DNA of 64,000 bases from Capsulimonas corticalis (GCF_003574315.2 NZ_AP025739.1:4154001-4218000), one strand, 5' to 3'; positions 34,149 to 42,801 are shown, counted from the first letter of the stretch. Translations and numbers: made by a program. The notes: generated by a model not told the origin, from the sequence alone.

Positions 34149-35042
34149 TTAACCGTCCCCGGCCGGCAGTATGATATGGAGGTGTGTTCCCGGGAAATAT
34201 GACACGGATCGTGCTGCTGGCGATGCGCTGACAGCGATGCTTGCCTCGCCGGAGCGGATGTGCAGCACGCCCGAATGCTCCCGCACGATCTGCTTGATAC
34301 GATACAGGCCGAGCCCCCGGTCATGATCCCGAAATCGAGACCGCCTCTTGCGTAGGGCCATGACTATCGCTTCCGCGTCGCCCGCCCGGGCAAGTTCCGG
34401 GTATTGCTCTACGAGCGTTGAGCGTATTCCGTCTCCGCAATCCGATACGGAAATTCGCACCTCACGTGTCCCGGATCTCACGTAGGTTTGGACTGCCGCC
34501 ACCCCGGTCCCTGAGCTGTGATCGACGACGTTCCGGCAGGCCTCGGTGAGTGCCGTAGCCAGATCCGATATAACACGCGTTGAGTAGCCGAGTTGCGATT
34601 CCAGGATTTGCTGCATCCTGTCTAGGATTGTTGATATGATTACCGAAATCTCGTCGTCCGCTTGGATGCGAGTCAGTTCTAGGAGGGCGGGGGAATTGCG
34701 GCTGTGAGACCACTCCGTGAATGAGCGGGACGAGCAGGCGACCCCTTCTTCGACCATCCTCCTGAAAAATCCCATTCTATCCATGTAGGACAGGACGTCG
34801 GCGCTACGGGGCATCAAGAGCGTGACGTCTTGCCGCCGGGCTCGCAATGCGTGTACCGCAGCCCACAAGCACGTCATTCCGCCCGGATCTACGAACTGAA
34901 CATTGCGCAGATCAATGGTCAGAGCCGATGGCATGCTCGCCCCTGGCCCTAAAAGATTACCGGGGACCGATGCAAAGACGCGGTCCATATCGGAGCCTGA
35001 AAGAGACGGCTTGCCGAAGTGTATGGTTTGGCCAATAGTCAC
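34149..35042 (-). CDS. STAS plus GHKL ATPase protein (anti-sigma-kinase-like)
   Basis: 297 residues from a GTG at 35042 with GGAG before it. Residues 30-115 are STAS-like (ALTIDLRNVQFVDPGGMTCL). Residues 150-290 are a histidine-kinase-like ATPase with the N box (ATALTEACRNVVDHSSG), the G1 box (SDCGDGI) and the G2 region (DRGLGLYRIKQIV). This is the RsbW/RsbT-like fold that phosphorylates STAS partners or binds other proteins. It is the first gene of the six-gene operon running to 28575, so it may sense the trigger or keep the system silent. Divergent from the phosphoesterase gene. Confidence 0.82.
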   Translation of the reverse strand: MTIGQTIHFGKPSLSGSDMDRVFASVPGNLLGPGASMPSALTIDLRNVQFVDPGGMTCLWAAVHALRARRQDVTLLMPRSADVLSYMDRMGFFRRMVEEGVACSSRSFTEWSHSRNSPALLELTRIQADDEISVIISTILDRMQQILESQLGYSTRVISDLATALTEACRNVVDHSSGTGVAAVQTYVRSGTREVRISVSDCGDGIRSTLVEQYPELARAGDAEAIVMALRKRRSRFRDHDRGLGLYRIKQIVREHSGVLHIRSGEASIAVSASPAARSVSYFPGTHLHIILPAGDG

Positions 35043-35099
35043 GGTAGCTCCGCGTAAAGGGATAAGGCATGGTACCTTATATTGGGTATAGGATTAACT

Positions 35100-35759
35100 A
35101 TGAAGCTTCTCGCGTTGGCTGACATTCATAGCGACTTCGAACGTTTTTCCGTCAATGACCTTCCAGCGGCGGATGTTATGCTGTTCGCGGGCGACCTAAC
35201 AGACAATGGTATCCGCGACCCTGTTGCGCTATCGCTGGCAACTACGTGGTTGGATGCTGCCGCTGCGCGATACGGGCTCGTAATCGCTATACCTGGCAAC
35301 CACGATGTAGGCCTTAGTGGAAGCTGTCTGCCGGCGGTGAATGGAGTGCGTTGGGTTCAAGGCATCACAACTTCGTTTAGCGATTGTTCCGCCTCGCAGA
35401 TTTACAAGCTCCACGGAGTAAACCTTTCGCCTAGCTATGCGATGCCCGAGCTTGAGGCGCGATGGGATTTCATGACATCCGATGAATTGACGGAGACGGT
35501 TGCATATGGTTTTGAGCCAGTCGACATTGTCCTATCGCATGCTCCGCCATATGGCGTCCTTGATGGATATTCTCCTGAGGACGGTGGCGAAGTCCTGCAT
35601 ATTGGCAGCCGCGCTCTGCTATCGTATATACATCGATGCGCTCCCGCACTGGTGATCTGCGGACATGTCCACGGCGCCCATGGTATCGCCGAGGCGAGCG
35701 CCAACACTCTCGTATACAACGTGGCTGAAACGCCCACATTGATCGAAATTCCAAGTTGA
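35100..35759 (+). CDS. Calcineurin-like metallophosphoesterase
   Basis: 219 residues from the ATG at 35100. The five family blocks are visible: LADIHSDFE (DxH), FAGDLTDNG (GDxxD), IPGNHDVG (GNHD), VLSHAPPYG and VICGHVHGAHG (GHxH). It should hydrolyse phosphoesters, possibly cyclic nucleotides. It is divergent from the six-gene operon with only 57 bases between, so the two share a control region. I infer that it could degrade the operon's signal, for example as an off-switch, but nothing in the sequence fixes its substrate. Confidence 0.82.
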   Translation: MKLLALADIHSDFERFSVNDLPAADVMLFAGDLTDNGIRDPVALSLATTWLDAAAARYGLVIAIPGNHDVGLSGSCLPAVNGVRWVQGITTSFSDCSASQIYKLHGVNLSPSYAMPELEARWDFMTSDELTETVAYGFEPVDIVLSHAPPYGVLDGYSPEDGGEVLHIGSRALLSYIHRCAPALVICGHVHGAHGIAEASANTLVYNVAETPTLIEIPS

Positions 35760-35898
35760 CGCTCATGTTGGTGACGACAGATATAGCGAATTGTGGAGGA
35801 GCAGACGTACTGAGTGAGACTAAAACATTAAGGTGGTCCCATTTGTCAAGACAGTCAAACGGCCTCTTTTAAGGTGGAGTGTCTCCTTTTTGTGATAG

Positions 35899-36702
35899 TC
35901 ATTTTCGTAGCAATCGGTGCGGTTCGGCATGCACAATCGCAGGCGTCAAATAACCCAGCGACTGATGGGGACGAACCTCGTTGTAAAACTTCAGATAGGA
36001 CGCAAGCCCTTGACGCGCCTGGCGAGGCGTTTCGTAATCGGCCAGATAAACTTCTTCCTGTTTGACGCTGCCCCACAGACGCTCTGTGAAAATGTTGTCC
36101 ACATAACGTCCACGTCCGTCCATGGAAACGCGCGCTCCCGCCGTCAAAAATTGGCTCGTGAACTTCTCGCTCGTAAAATGGCTGCCCTGATCCGAATTAA
36201 CGATCTCAGGCACGGCGCTCTTTAAGGATGCGGCGGCGCAGCTCAGAACGAATGGTATTTCCAGCGTGTCGGAGAGCTCCCAGGCAACGACCAATCGGGA
36301 AAACCAATCGAGGAACGCTACCAGATAAAGGAAGCCGCCGCGCAGCCGAATATAGGTGATGTCCACGCCTCAGACCTGGTTGGGTCGATCAATGCAAAGA
36401 CCGCGTAGTAGATACGGATAAATCTTATGATCAGAACCACTGGGCTTCGACAGGCCTGGCGCGGAATAGAGAGTAAACAGGCCCATTTCCGCACGGTAGC
36501 GACGGATCGTATGCCGCCCGACGATGATGCCTTCCTGAGCCAAGAGCGTCACCAGTTTGCGCGTTCCAAGACTGGGGCGATGAGTGTACCATTCGTCCAG
36601 GCGATGCTTGATCGCGATCTCTGCCTTCCGTGCGGGACGCGGTTCATAGTACAATGTGCTGCGCGCCACGGACAGCAAATCTGCCTGCCAGAGCAGCGGC
36701 AT
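35899..36702 (-). pseudogene. IS3-family orfB transposase with nonsense mutation
   Basis: The frame starting near 36702 encodes the HTH_21 region (RRYRAEMGLFTLYSAPGLSK) and stops at a TGA (36367-36369) in the motif NQV-stop-GVDITYIR, where the family has Trp (TGG). The rest is the rve integrase domain: DITYIR and LDWFSR (first Asp region), VNSDQGSHF (second Asp) and the Glu in the downstream WGSVKQEEVY stretch. Without the stop it would be full length, so this is a single-base lesion. Normal expression would need a -1 shift on the A9 run at 36766-36774 at the end of orfA. Confidence 0.88.
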
Positions 36703-36742
36703 CGACGGGCGGTCCTCACGCTCGACCAGCGCTAAGCGTTCG

Positions 36743-37045
36743 TTAAGCGTCAGGTTCGAGACCAGATTTTTTTTTCAGCCAGTTGACCTGCGTTGTGAGG
36801 CGACCGATCTCTTGATAAAGCTGTTCGGCTTTCTGCTCCTGGGCCTCCTGCGCTTTGGCCTGCGAGTTCTTTCGCTCGAAGACTAAAGCCAAATCTGTAA
36901 CGGCTTCCTGCTTCCATTTGGTCAACAGGTTCGGATGAATTTGGTGTTCCGAAGCGAGCTGAGCAACGGTCTTTGTCTCTTTGAGCGCCTCCAAAACGAC
37001 CTGAGCTTTGAAGGCGGCGGAGTACTGTTTTCGGGTGTTGGGCAT
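36743..37045 (-). CDS. IS3-family orfA (helix-turn-helix) protein
   Basis: 100 residues. HTH_Tnp_1 pattern: KQYSAAFKAQVVLEALKETK, VAQLASEHQIHPNLLTKWK, then a coiled coil (QEAQEQKAEQLYQEIGRLTT) that normally multimerises with the OrfAB transposase. A run of nine A in its last codons is the expected frameshift site into orfB. Confidence 0.9.
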   Translation of the reverse strand: MPNTRKQYSAAFKAQVVLEALKETKTVAQLASEHQIHPNLLTKWKQEAVTDLALVFERKNSQAKAQEAQEQKAEQLYQEIGRLTTQVNWLKKKSGLEPDA

Positions 37046-37103
37046 GGTGGTGAATCCACCTTAATTGTGCCCGATTTACTGTCCGAATTTATGGGACCAT
37101 TAT

Positions 37104-37508
37104 AAGCAAACAATTCACGAGTTTGCCGCACCATCCTTGGAAGCCTGTCGCGGTTGTGAAGGACGCGTGTTATGCGAGCCATTCTGGGATGCACTGGACA
37201 CAAATCGGGAGGCAACCGAGACAGAGTGTCTGGAAGCAGAGGTACTTTCCTGCCATGTCTTGACCAAGGCACGTGAGCCAAGTTTCACTCTCCATCTACG
37301 AGTCCTGCGCGGCGGTAGTTCAGGAACGGATGTGAACACAGATGCAATTCCTTCCGCACTGAGCACTGCGGACGGAGATACTCTTCCGCAGACAGGCGAT
37401 GTAGTGCGCATCCTTGATGCAAAAGTATCCTCTGGGGCTAACTCGTTCGTCAGGCCGTCCCTCACAAGTCGCATTACGACGATCTGGCGTTTGAACTCCA
37501 CAGGATAG
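37104..37508 (+). pseudogene. C-terminal remnant of a Cas4/RecB-like nuclease
   Basis: Directly right of the IS3 end the plus-strand frame reads FAAPSLEACRGCEGRVLCEP and continues FWDAL, with CxxCx5C spacing as in the Fe-S-binding end of PD-(D/E)XK nucleases (Cas4/RecB type). A beta-rich stretch follows (CHVLTKAREPSFTLHLRVLR, GDVVRILDAKV). The N-terminal catalytic part is missing on the other side of the IS. The last 25 residues run into a transposase fragment on the other strand, so the 3' end is also disrupted. The assignment rests on the Cys motif and is moderate. Confidence 0.5.
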
Positions 37509-37515
37509 GCCTTAA
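37430..37515 (-). pseudogene. Fragment of another IS3-type orfA
   Basis: The minus strand reads KAYPVEFKRQIVVMRLVRDG then LTNELAPED, the typical N-terminal YP-EFKR-IV-L-R-G of IS3-family orfA proteins. Only about 28 codons remain. Confidence 0.6.
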
Positions 37516-38062
37516 CTGAGCAAAATACGCCGTCGCTACAGATTAGCTTGCACATCATGTATTATGGGCTAGCGACTTAGGATCAAAATTTGCCTTCAGC
37601 AAGGCATTTGTCGAGATAGACGGAACCTTCCTCAATGTCAATAATCTCCAAAGATCCCAACTCCAATGGGATAGGAAGCGTGTACCGATCCGACGTCACA
37701 AACCTCCAACTTCTCACCGCAGGAATGATAAATTTGGATCATCGGCGACGCCAAGGATCCGTACATATGGAATACTGTGAAACGGCGTGATGTCTAAATT
37801 TGCCATTGTAGACTCTTCTCATGATCGCGAATTAGATAGGATCGTCTTCTCATATTAACAAATCAATTTTGCCCTGTTCGTAAGCGCCTCTGCATGAGAT
37901 AGAGAGCATATATCTTTTGTCCCGTCCTAGAAAACCGGGGCAGTTGCATATTGTAAAGTTGCCTAGAGACGCCTCTAAGACGGTTCTGGAGGCCGAAATT
38001 TGAAGAGTATTAATAGAATCGACGGCATTTGCGTTAGTGCAACCCAATAATTCAATGCCTTC
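37516..38062. other. Gene-free stretch of lower GC
   Basis: No gene, RNA or convincing hairpin seen. GC content falls steadily towards the AT-rich gene at 38063. Confidence 0.5.
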
Positions 38063-38932
38063 TCACAAGTCTCCTTCCTTGTTGAAAATATTTTCTGATA
38101 TTGATGGGTTGTTTATGGCTTCTAATAACCTTAAACGAGAATCTGAGAATAACATCATAAATCCGTCAGATGCTTCACCTACAATTATATTTTGATGAGT
38201 TCCAAAATCAATATTTATTGCACCTAGGAATTTTTTTCTTACCATTACGCCAGAAGATTGTAAACGCTCGTATCCTATAAAGTGAACTGCGTCTTCGAAA
38301 GGATTCCCCTGCACATTGAGAAAATGTAGGCTGAGACAAAGCTTTTTACCGCCTTTTGATATAACCTGTGTTTGTGGCCTATCAATTGCATCAGGATTAG
38401 TGACAATAACATAGATATTAATAATAAGATTTACCTGAGCTGTACCCAGGTAGTCTTCCTTATAATGCCTTATAAGAAGATTCCAGAGCTGCCCACCTGC
38501 ATTACCAACATTACCAGTATCAAACAAAATAATAGACTCTTCATCAGGCAATGTATCGATCCAATCGATAAATCTTGCCTTCGGATCAAAAGGCAAACCT
38601 CGCCAGTTCAAGCCAGCAAATAAATGGAATTTTTCATCGCGCACAGTTTGACCAGACTCCGACAGCACTTTGACCATGTAGTCAAGTGGGAAAACCCCTC
38701 CTAGAGCAAATGTTACTACCCTATCATAAGACATAGCGGAGAATAATATTTGGTTTATGGTATCTTTTAGATTACGGATAACTTGAATATGTAAAGGCGG
38801 TTGAAGCTTCTCATTAATGAATATATTTTCCCGTATAAAGGTGAATATTTCTCTATCCCATTCAGGATCTGCATCAGCCCCGAAATGTATAGTGTATGGG
38901 AGCGGCATCATGCCTGTAGCTCTATCTGACAT
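38063..38932 (-). CDS. AT-rich orphan gene, possible phosphoribosyltransferase-like fold
   Basis: 289 residues, in markedly AT-rich DNA (about 40 % GC by eye, against nearly 60 % around it), so probably acquired from another source. Two segments recall type I phosphoribosyltransferases: SYDRVVTFALGGVFPLDYMV (nucleotide-fold strand with GG) and EESIILFDTGNVGNAGGQLW (like the PRPP loop, with an acidic residue and Gly-rich turn). Residues 85-135 link them. The C-terminal 90 residues are beta-rich with no recognised motif. AAGGAAA precedes the ATG. It stands alone among island debris; a defence role is possible but unsupported. Confidence 0.55.
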   Translation of the reverse strand: MSDRATGMMPLPYTIHFGADADPEWDREIFTFIRENIFINEKLQPPLHIQVIRNLKDTINQILFSAMSYDRVVTFALGGVFPLDYMVKVLSESGQTVRDEKFHLFAGLNWRGLPFDPKARFIDWIDTLPDEESIILFDTGNVGNAGGQLWNLLIRHYKEDYLGTAQVNLIINIYVIVTNPDAIDRPQTQVISKGGKKLCLSLHFLNVQGNPFEDAVHFIGYERLQSSGVMVRKKFLGAINIDFGTHQNIIVGEASDGFMMLFSDSRLRLLEAINNPSISENIFNKEGDL

Positions 38933-39305
38933 ATAATTAAGTTTCCTTATCGAAGTCTAGAGCAACTAGCTCGCTGCGACATATTGTGCTGGCGTGCCAC
39001 AGCAGCAAAAGCGCACAGTCGCGAGTAAGGATGAGATTGACAGACTACTCCTCATCTGATTCTGCACCGCGCATTAATGTTCCTTCAAGGAACCAATAAT
39101 AGGGGATTATTGGAGGGGTAGCGGAGATTTGTCACGTCGGTATTGTCTTAAGCGGATGGTATAAGAATGAAATCTGAACTGGCGATTGCCCGATAAGTTT
39201 CCTTATCGGGCATTTTTAGGTTGTCCCCTGTAACCAGCTTGCATCGAATTTCAAGTAACGTAGCCACCACAGCCTGACAGGATTTTACTGTTTGTGATCC
39301 TGCGA
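38933..39305 (+). terminator. Intergenic stretch with a strong terminator at 39187-39217
   Basis: GCCCGATAAG, loop TTTC, CTTATCGGGC, then ATTTTT. The gene it serves is not evident; a decayed plus-strand gene may have preceded it. The rest of the stretch holds nothing I can support. Confidence 0.7.
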
Positions 39306-39701
39306 CTATACTGTATCTTGCGCCAAGCGAATGAACTCCTGAACGATGCCGGCAGCCTCACGGGCTTCCCTTGCCCGTTCGCTTCCTTCGAATCCAGACT
39401 CCGTGATCCAACCGACGGAGCCAGTATGCTCGTGCGTCTTGAAGGATTCAGCTAAGAATTCGAGAGATTGTTGTCCGAAGTCGGTCTGGTGAAGTCCGGC
39501 ATCTCGGAGCGCGAGGATCGTTAGGTGAACCTTCTGCAACGCAGGGGCGCCAGGAGCCGTGAAGTATGCCTCGGCGAACGCATGCTCGACAATCTGCATG
39601 AACTCCGCAGGCGTATGATATTTCCCAAGCTTTGTGACTAGCAGTCTACGGGATCCTATATTCCGATTGCGGCCTTTTCGGCATCGCAGACGGTTACACA
39701 A
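39306..39701 (-). CDS. Hypothetical protein
   Basis: Up to 131 residues. The part from about residue 25 (KYHTPAEFMQIVEHAFAEAY, LHLTILALRDAG-like helix, WITESGFEGSERAREAREAA) is helical and coding-like; the first 24 residues are Arg-rich and doubtful, so translation may begin at the ATG at 39599. No family recognised. Confidence 0.4.
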   Translation of the reverse strand: MCNRLRCRKGRNRNIGSRRLLVTKLGKYHTPAEFMQIVEHAFAEAYFTAPGAPALQKVHLTILALRDAGLHQTDFGQQSLEFLAESFKTHEHTGSVGWITESGFEGSERAREAREAAGIVQEFIRLAQDTV

Positions 39702-40061
39702 TTTTCTCGACCTTGAAACTCAAGATCGCCGGCACATCCAAGCTGCAGCAGACAGCTGCAAATATCGGGCCTTACTGCCCCTTGAGAGGCAGCCATATCA
39801 GGTCAATTCTGCCTCTACTACGGGAAGAGCTATCGGAGGGTTGCGACGTGAACTAATGGGTATCAGACAGAAGACGGAATTGTATGTTTGAGTAGATTGT
39901 GATACCGGTGCCCTCTGTGCCCATGGTGATCTTGGATCGAAGGACTTGACGTCGCTCCCATCAGATAGAATGAGAGCGTGAAGAATGTTTATAGTCCCGC
40001 CAGCCAACACGCCCTCAGGATATCATCAAATCCACGACCGCCCTGCCTACCGTTCCGAGCG
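39702..40061. other. Gene-free stretch
   Basis: No convincing coding frame or RNA structure seen. Confidence 0.4.
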
Positions 40062-40994
40062 CTACCGGCTCATTCCGGGCCCTGCCTTTGGGTGCTGTTG
40101 CGCATGTTTGGTGACTCGGTCCACAATATGCTCCAGAGTCTTGCGAACTATCTCCTGGCTGAAGGCATTGATCACGAGTGCGATCGCAGTGGCGGCCATT
40201 CCGCGTTCTGCCGCGTCGCCCAGCGGAAGAAGTCGGGCGAGGAAGTCCAGGGCCACGCGGTAGACCTCCAGTGCGAGCGTGATAATCCCTGCGTACACGA
40301 ATGTGGTCCTGATGACCACATGCACGTCGAACAGGTGGTGAGCGAATACAGCGGAGCCCACTGCCATCAGGAACAAGATCGTGGATATCGGGCCGACATG
40401 GATGAAGCTGAAGTCGTCGAACCAGAAGGGCAGGACGGCGTTCGTAACGACCGCTATCGCGGCGGTCGCGAGGATGCCGAGCCCGACCACCCGCAGCTGC
40501 CCCAGCGTCTGCCCGGACGTTCTCCTTGGCGGGCGGTACGCTGTTGACACTGCCGCTGCCAGAAATGCTAGGACATGGAGAAGATAGAACGGGAAGAGAG
40601 GTCCATAGGTAGTTACATGCTGACCGGAGCTTACGGCCTCGGCACGGTCAATCGCCGGGAGGAGCAGCGTCGCCAGGCAGAGCAGCAACGTCTCTGTCCA
40701 TATCCAGGACGTCCAGTTTCTGGAGTGGCCTGCGAGCTCCCGGACGAAAAGATAGGCGGCGGGCGCGACAAGCGCTACCGCCGCGAAATTCGCGCGTCCG
40801 ACCCACAGCAGCGGGCCGGGGCTGAGCACGAGCCGGAACGCAAAGAGCGTCGCGACCCAGCCGAGGAGCGAGACGGCGACCAGGAAGAAATAACGGTTAA
40901 GACGCTCATGCGGCCCTTTGAAGAAGACGAACGCGCCAAGGCCCGCGAGTGACAATATGCAGAGTATATAAAGCGCGGCGGTGAGCGGAGCCAT
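40062..40994 (-). CDS. 7TM membrane protein (histidine-kinase N-terminal 7TM type)
   Basis: 310 residues with about seven to eight hydrophobic helices (first: LYILCILSLAGLGAFVFF; later LLLCLATLLLP, FYLLHVLAFLAAAV, GLGILATAAIAVVTNAVLPF, ILFLMAVGSAVFAHHLFDV). The VVIRTTFVYAGIITLALEVY end resembles the sensor half of 7TM-type histidine kinases and receptor proteins, but there is no kinase domain. It lies downstream of a LuxI/FeeM-like synthase gene on the same strand, which suggests that it may detect or export the synthase product. Adjacent hairpin at 41014-41043 separates them. Confidence 0.65.
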   Translation of the reverse strand: MAPLTAALYILCILSLAGLGAFVFFKGPHERLNRYFFLVAVSLLGWVATLFAFRLVLSPGPLLWVGRANFAAVALVAPAAYLFVRELAGHSRNWTSWIWTETLLLCLATLLLPAIDRAEAVSSGQHVTTYGPLFPFYLLHVLAFLAAAVSTAYRPPRRTSGQTLGQLRVVGLGILATAAIAVVTNAVLPFWFDDFSFIHVGPISTILFLMAVGSAVFAHHLFDVHVVIRTTFVYAGIITLALEVYRVALDFLARLLPLGDAAERGMAATAIALVINAFSQEIVRKTLEHIVDRVTKHAQQHPKAGPGMSR

Positions 40995-41013
40995 TGGCGG
41001 ATGGTTAGGGGAT

Positions 41014-41043
41014 TGCCCCCTTCGGCGTCAGCCGAAGGGGGCA
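41014..41043. terminator. Perfect 13-bp hairpin between synthase and 7TM genes
   Basis: TGCCCCCTTCGGC, loop GTCA, GCCGAAGGGGGCA. Without a T run on the minus strand; it may attenuate rather than end transcription, or terminate on the plus strand where TTTTT follows at 41051. Confidence 0.6.
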
Positions 41044-41070
41044 ACATCGGTTTTTACCATCATCGCAGGC

Positions 41071-41700
41071 CTACGCCGCCTTCGTCAACAGCGGTTCGTC
41101 CAAGATAGGTCCCGCCTGGTCTACCACCGCCTTGTACGCTGCGGATCGTTCAGCCTTCGACGTGAGTGCTGCGGCGACTTCGTCGGTACCCATCCGGCAC
41201 AGAAAACACGGCTCGTCCCAGTGCATCCTCAGGTCGCCAACGATCTCAAGCGGCCAGCCGATTCTCCGGTACAGCCGCAGTGTCTTCGGTGTCGCCTCAA
41301 TCCAGATTTCAGAGACGCCACGAGCGACACAATATTTCCACATCTCTACGCAAATATTCCAGAACAGGCCGTGGCGCGCCCGGTATTCGGGCCGGAGCGC
41401 CAGGATGACCACGTGGGCGACGTCCGAGCGCCCCGAGAGATCGATCTCCGGCCAGACCCGCTGCGAGGGAAGCGCATTCGACCCATCGCCTAAAACCATC
41501 TGCAGGCCGCCGGCGAGCTCATGGTCCGACCGGCCGGCGAAGTAGACAGAGCGGTGGCGGTCGATGCGGAGGTTGTCGCCCGGCTCCCAGCCCTCTTCTG
41601 CCGCCAAGCGCTCGAACAGCCTGACGATCTCATCGACATCCTGGGGAGCCGAAAGGGTTGCGACGGACGTCTGTGCGTATGTGCGTGATTGGCGTTTCAT
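41071..41700 (-). CDS. GNAT-fold N-acyl amino acid/homoserine lactone synthase-like protein
   Basis: 209 residues from the ATG at 41700 (GGGAG before it). The core pattern LALRPEYRARHGLFWNICVE, then KYCVARGVSEIWIEATPKTL and LYRRIGWPLEIVGDLR-HW-EPCFLCRM, matches the FeeM-like (LuxI-related) group of acyltransferases that make N-acyl amino acids or acyl-homoserine-lactone-type signals using acyl carrier protein. No acyl-carrier gene is nearby. It is divergent from an XRE regulator 110 bases away and upstream of a 7TM protein. The product cannot be predicted. Confidence 0.75.
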   Translation of the reverse strand: MKRQSRTYAQTSVATLSAPQDVDEIVRLFERLAAEEGWEPGDNLRIDRHRSVYFAGRSDHELAGGLQMVLGDGSNALPSQRVWPEIDLSGRSDVAHVVILALRPEYRARHGLFWNICVEMWKYCVARGVSEIWIEATPKTLRLYRRIGWPLEIVGDLRMHWDEPCFLCRMGTDEVAAALTSKAERSAAYKAVVDQAGPILDEPLLTKAA

Positions 41701-41810
41701 TACCGTCTCCCGAACGAAGATATTCCAGTCTACCACATATATCCTTAAGTAGGGATATAATCACCGCAATACTTTGCGATAATGGGGCACCCTTACGTTG
41801 GAAGTGGACA

Positions 41811-42083
41811 ATGCCCCGTGGTGGACCGCGATTGCGCACCCAGGATGGAAAACTGAATCAAGTCGGCCTGCGGATTCACGAGCGGCGAACCGTACTTGCA
41901 ATGACGCAGGACGAGTTTTGCGCGCGGATCGCGTCCGCCACTGAGGCGCAATGGGTCCCGGCTTGGCAGGACATTTCCAGGATAGAGAACGGCAGCCGCT
42001 TAGTGTCCGATCTTGAAATTTTGGCGTTGGCTAAAGCGTTGGAATGCCGGCCTGGTTGGCTGCTGACGGGCGATGCCGCATAA
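41811..42083 (+). CDS. XRE-family helix-turn-helix regulator
   Basis: 90 residues. A Cro/C1-type domain covers the protein: LRIHERRTVLAMTQDEFCAR, then WQDISRIENGSRLVSDLEIL and ALAKALECRPGWLLTGDA. No effector domain. Divergent from the FeeM-like synthase and convergent with the replication-protein gene; it could regulate either. Confidence 0.8.
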   Translation: MPRGGPRLRTQDGKLNQVGLRIHERRTVLAMTQDEFCARIASATEAQWVPAWQDISRIENGSRLVSDLEILALAKALECRPGWLLTGDAA

Positions 42084-42110
42084 CCTTGCGCCATTTTTAT
42101 TACAAGATTT

Positions 42111-42605
42111 TTAAGTTTTATTATCTTCCTTCCCAGCCCGCTGGGATGAAATGGCGCAGTCGCTGCGCCCAAACACCACACTGCGTTTCGACTTTTCCAC
42201 CCGGTTATCCACAGGCTTATTCGTCTCGGCAATGTGTCGGGGCACTCGGAACGTAAGAGCTCGGTGGTCTCTTCGCCGCGCCTCCGGCGTTGGAAGGATG
42301 ACCCCGTCCCTGTTCAGCGTCTCAAGCATTCCGCTCCTGACGAGCCCGTCGATGGCCCGGCTGATCGTCGTGGACGACCGGATGCCGGTGCGTCGCTTCA
42401 ACTCCTGGTGGCTGAGGCACGCGTGAACTCGCCGTCGCCCTGGTAGGCCGGACGTCCAGCCGAGTGTCGCCCGCACGACGGTCAGGGCTACCAGGCACTC
42501 GGCGCGCGTCGCGTCGATCAGCCCGTCGTATAGAGCGATGGGCATCGGGAAAGTTTGCATTCGCCTCAGGTCGTAGCTCGGGGTTTCGGAACGGGGAAAT
42601 CGCAT
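42111..42605 (-). CDS. Phage/plasmid replication protein (O-like winged helix)
   Basis: 164 residues. The central region IDATRAECLVALTVVRATLG, then LSHQELKRRTGIRSSTTISR and AIDGLVRSGMLE is the winged-helix pattern of lambda O-like and plasmid replication proteins that bind origin repeats. The C-terminal tail is basic and flexible. Short for a complete initiator, but the DNA-binding domain is whole. It belongs with the serine recombinase downstream to a second integrated element. Confidence 0.65.
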   Translation of the reverse strand: MRFPRSETPSYDLRRMQTFPMPIALYDGLIDATRAECLVALTVVRATLGWTSGLPGRRRVHACLSHQELKRRTGIRSSTTISRAIDGLVRSGMLETLNRDGVILPTPEARRRDHRALTFRVPRHIAETNKPVDNRVEKSKRSVVFGRSDCAISSQRAGKEDNKT

Positions 42606-42801
42606 GGCATGTGCGGTTACTGGTAAGTCGTTTCAGATTAGGCCTGCATATTTATCCTGGCGAGCTGCATTTCGAGTGCGCAAGATCGTCCGACATTTTA
42701 ATCCTCGATTCGACTCTCCGCCGCCATCATGCTAGATTCTGATTCCGCTGCGGCTTGCGCTGTTGCAACTAGGCGTGCCACGCCTTGCAGCCAAGCCTAC
42801 G

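Larger units (their letters stand above)
35834..37099 (-). mobile_element. IS3-family element, inactivated
   Basis: A 1266-base element. Ends start TGGTCCCAT on both sides (inverted), with GACAGT further in at each end. No clean target duplication is visible. It carries orfA and an orfB with an internal stop. On its right it abuts a truncated nuclease gene. Confidence 0.85.

Noticed and set aside
36367-36369. TGA inside IS3 orfB as a recoded Trp or selenocysteine codon
   Set aside because: No SECIS-like element, and many genes in the window use TGA as a normal stop, for example the ATGA overlaps; a plain nonsense mutation is simpler.
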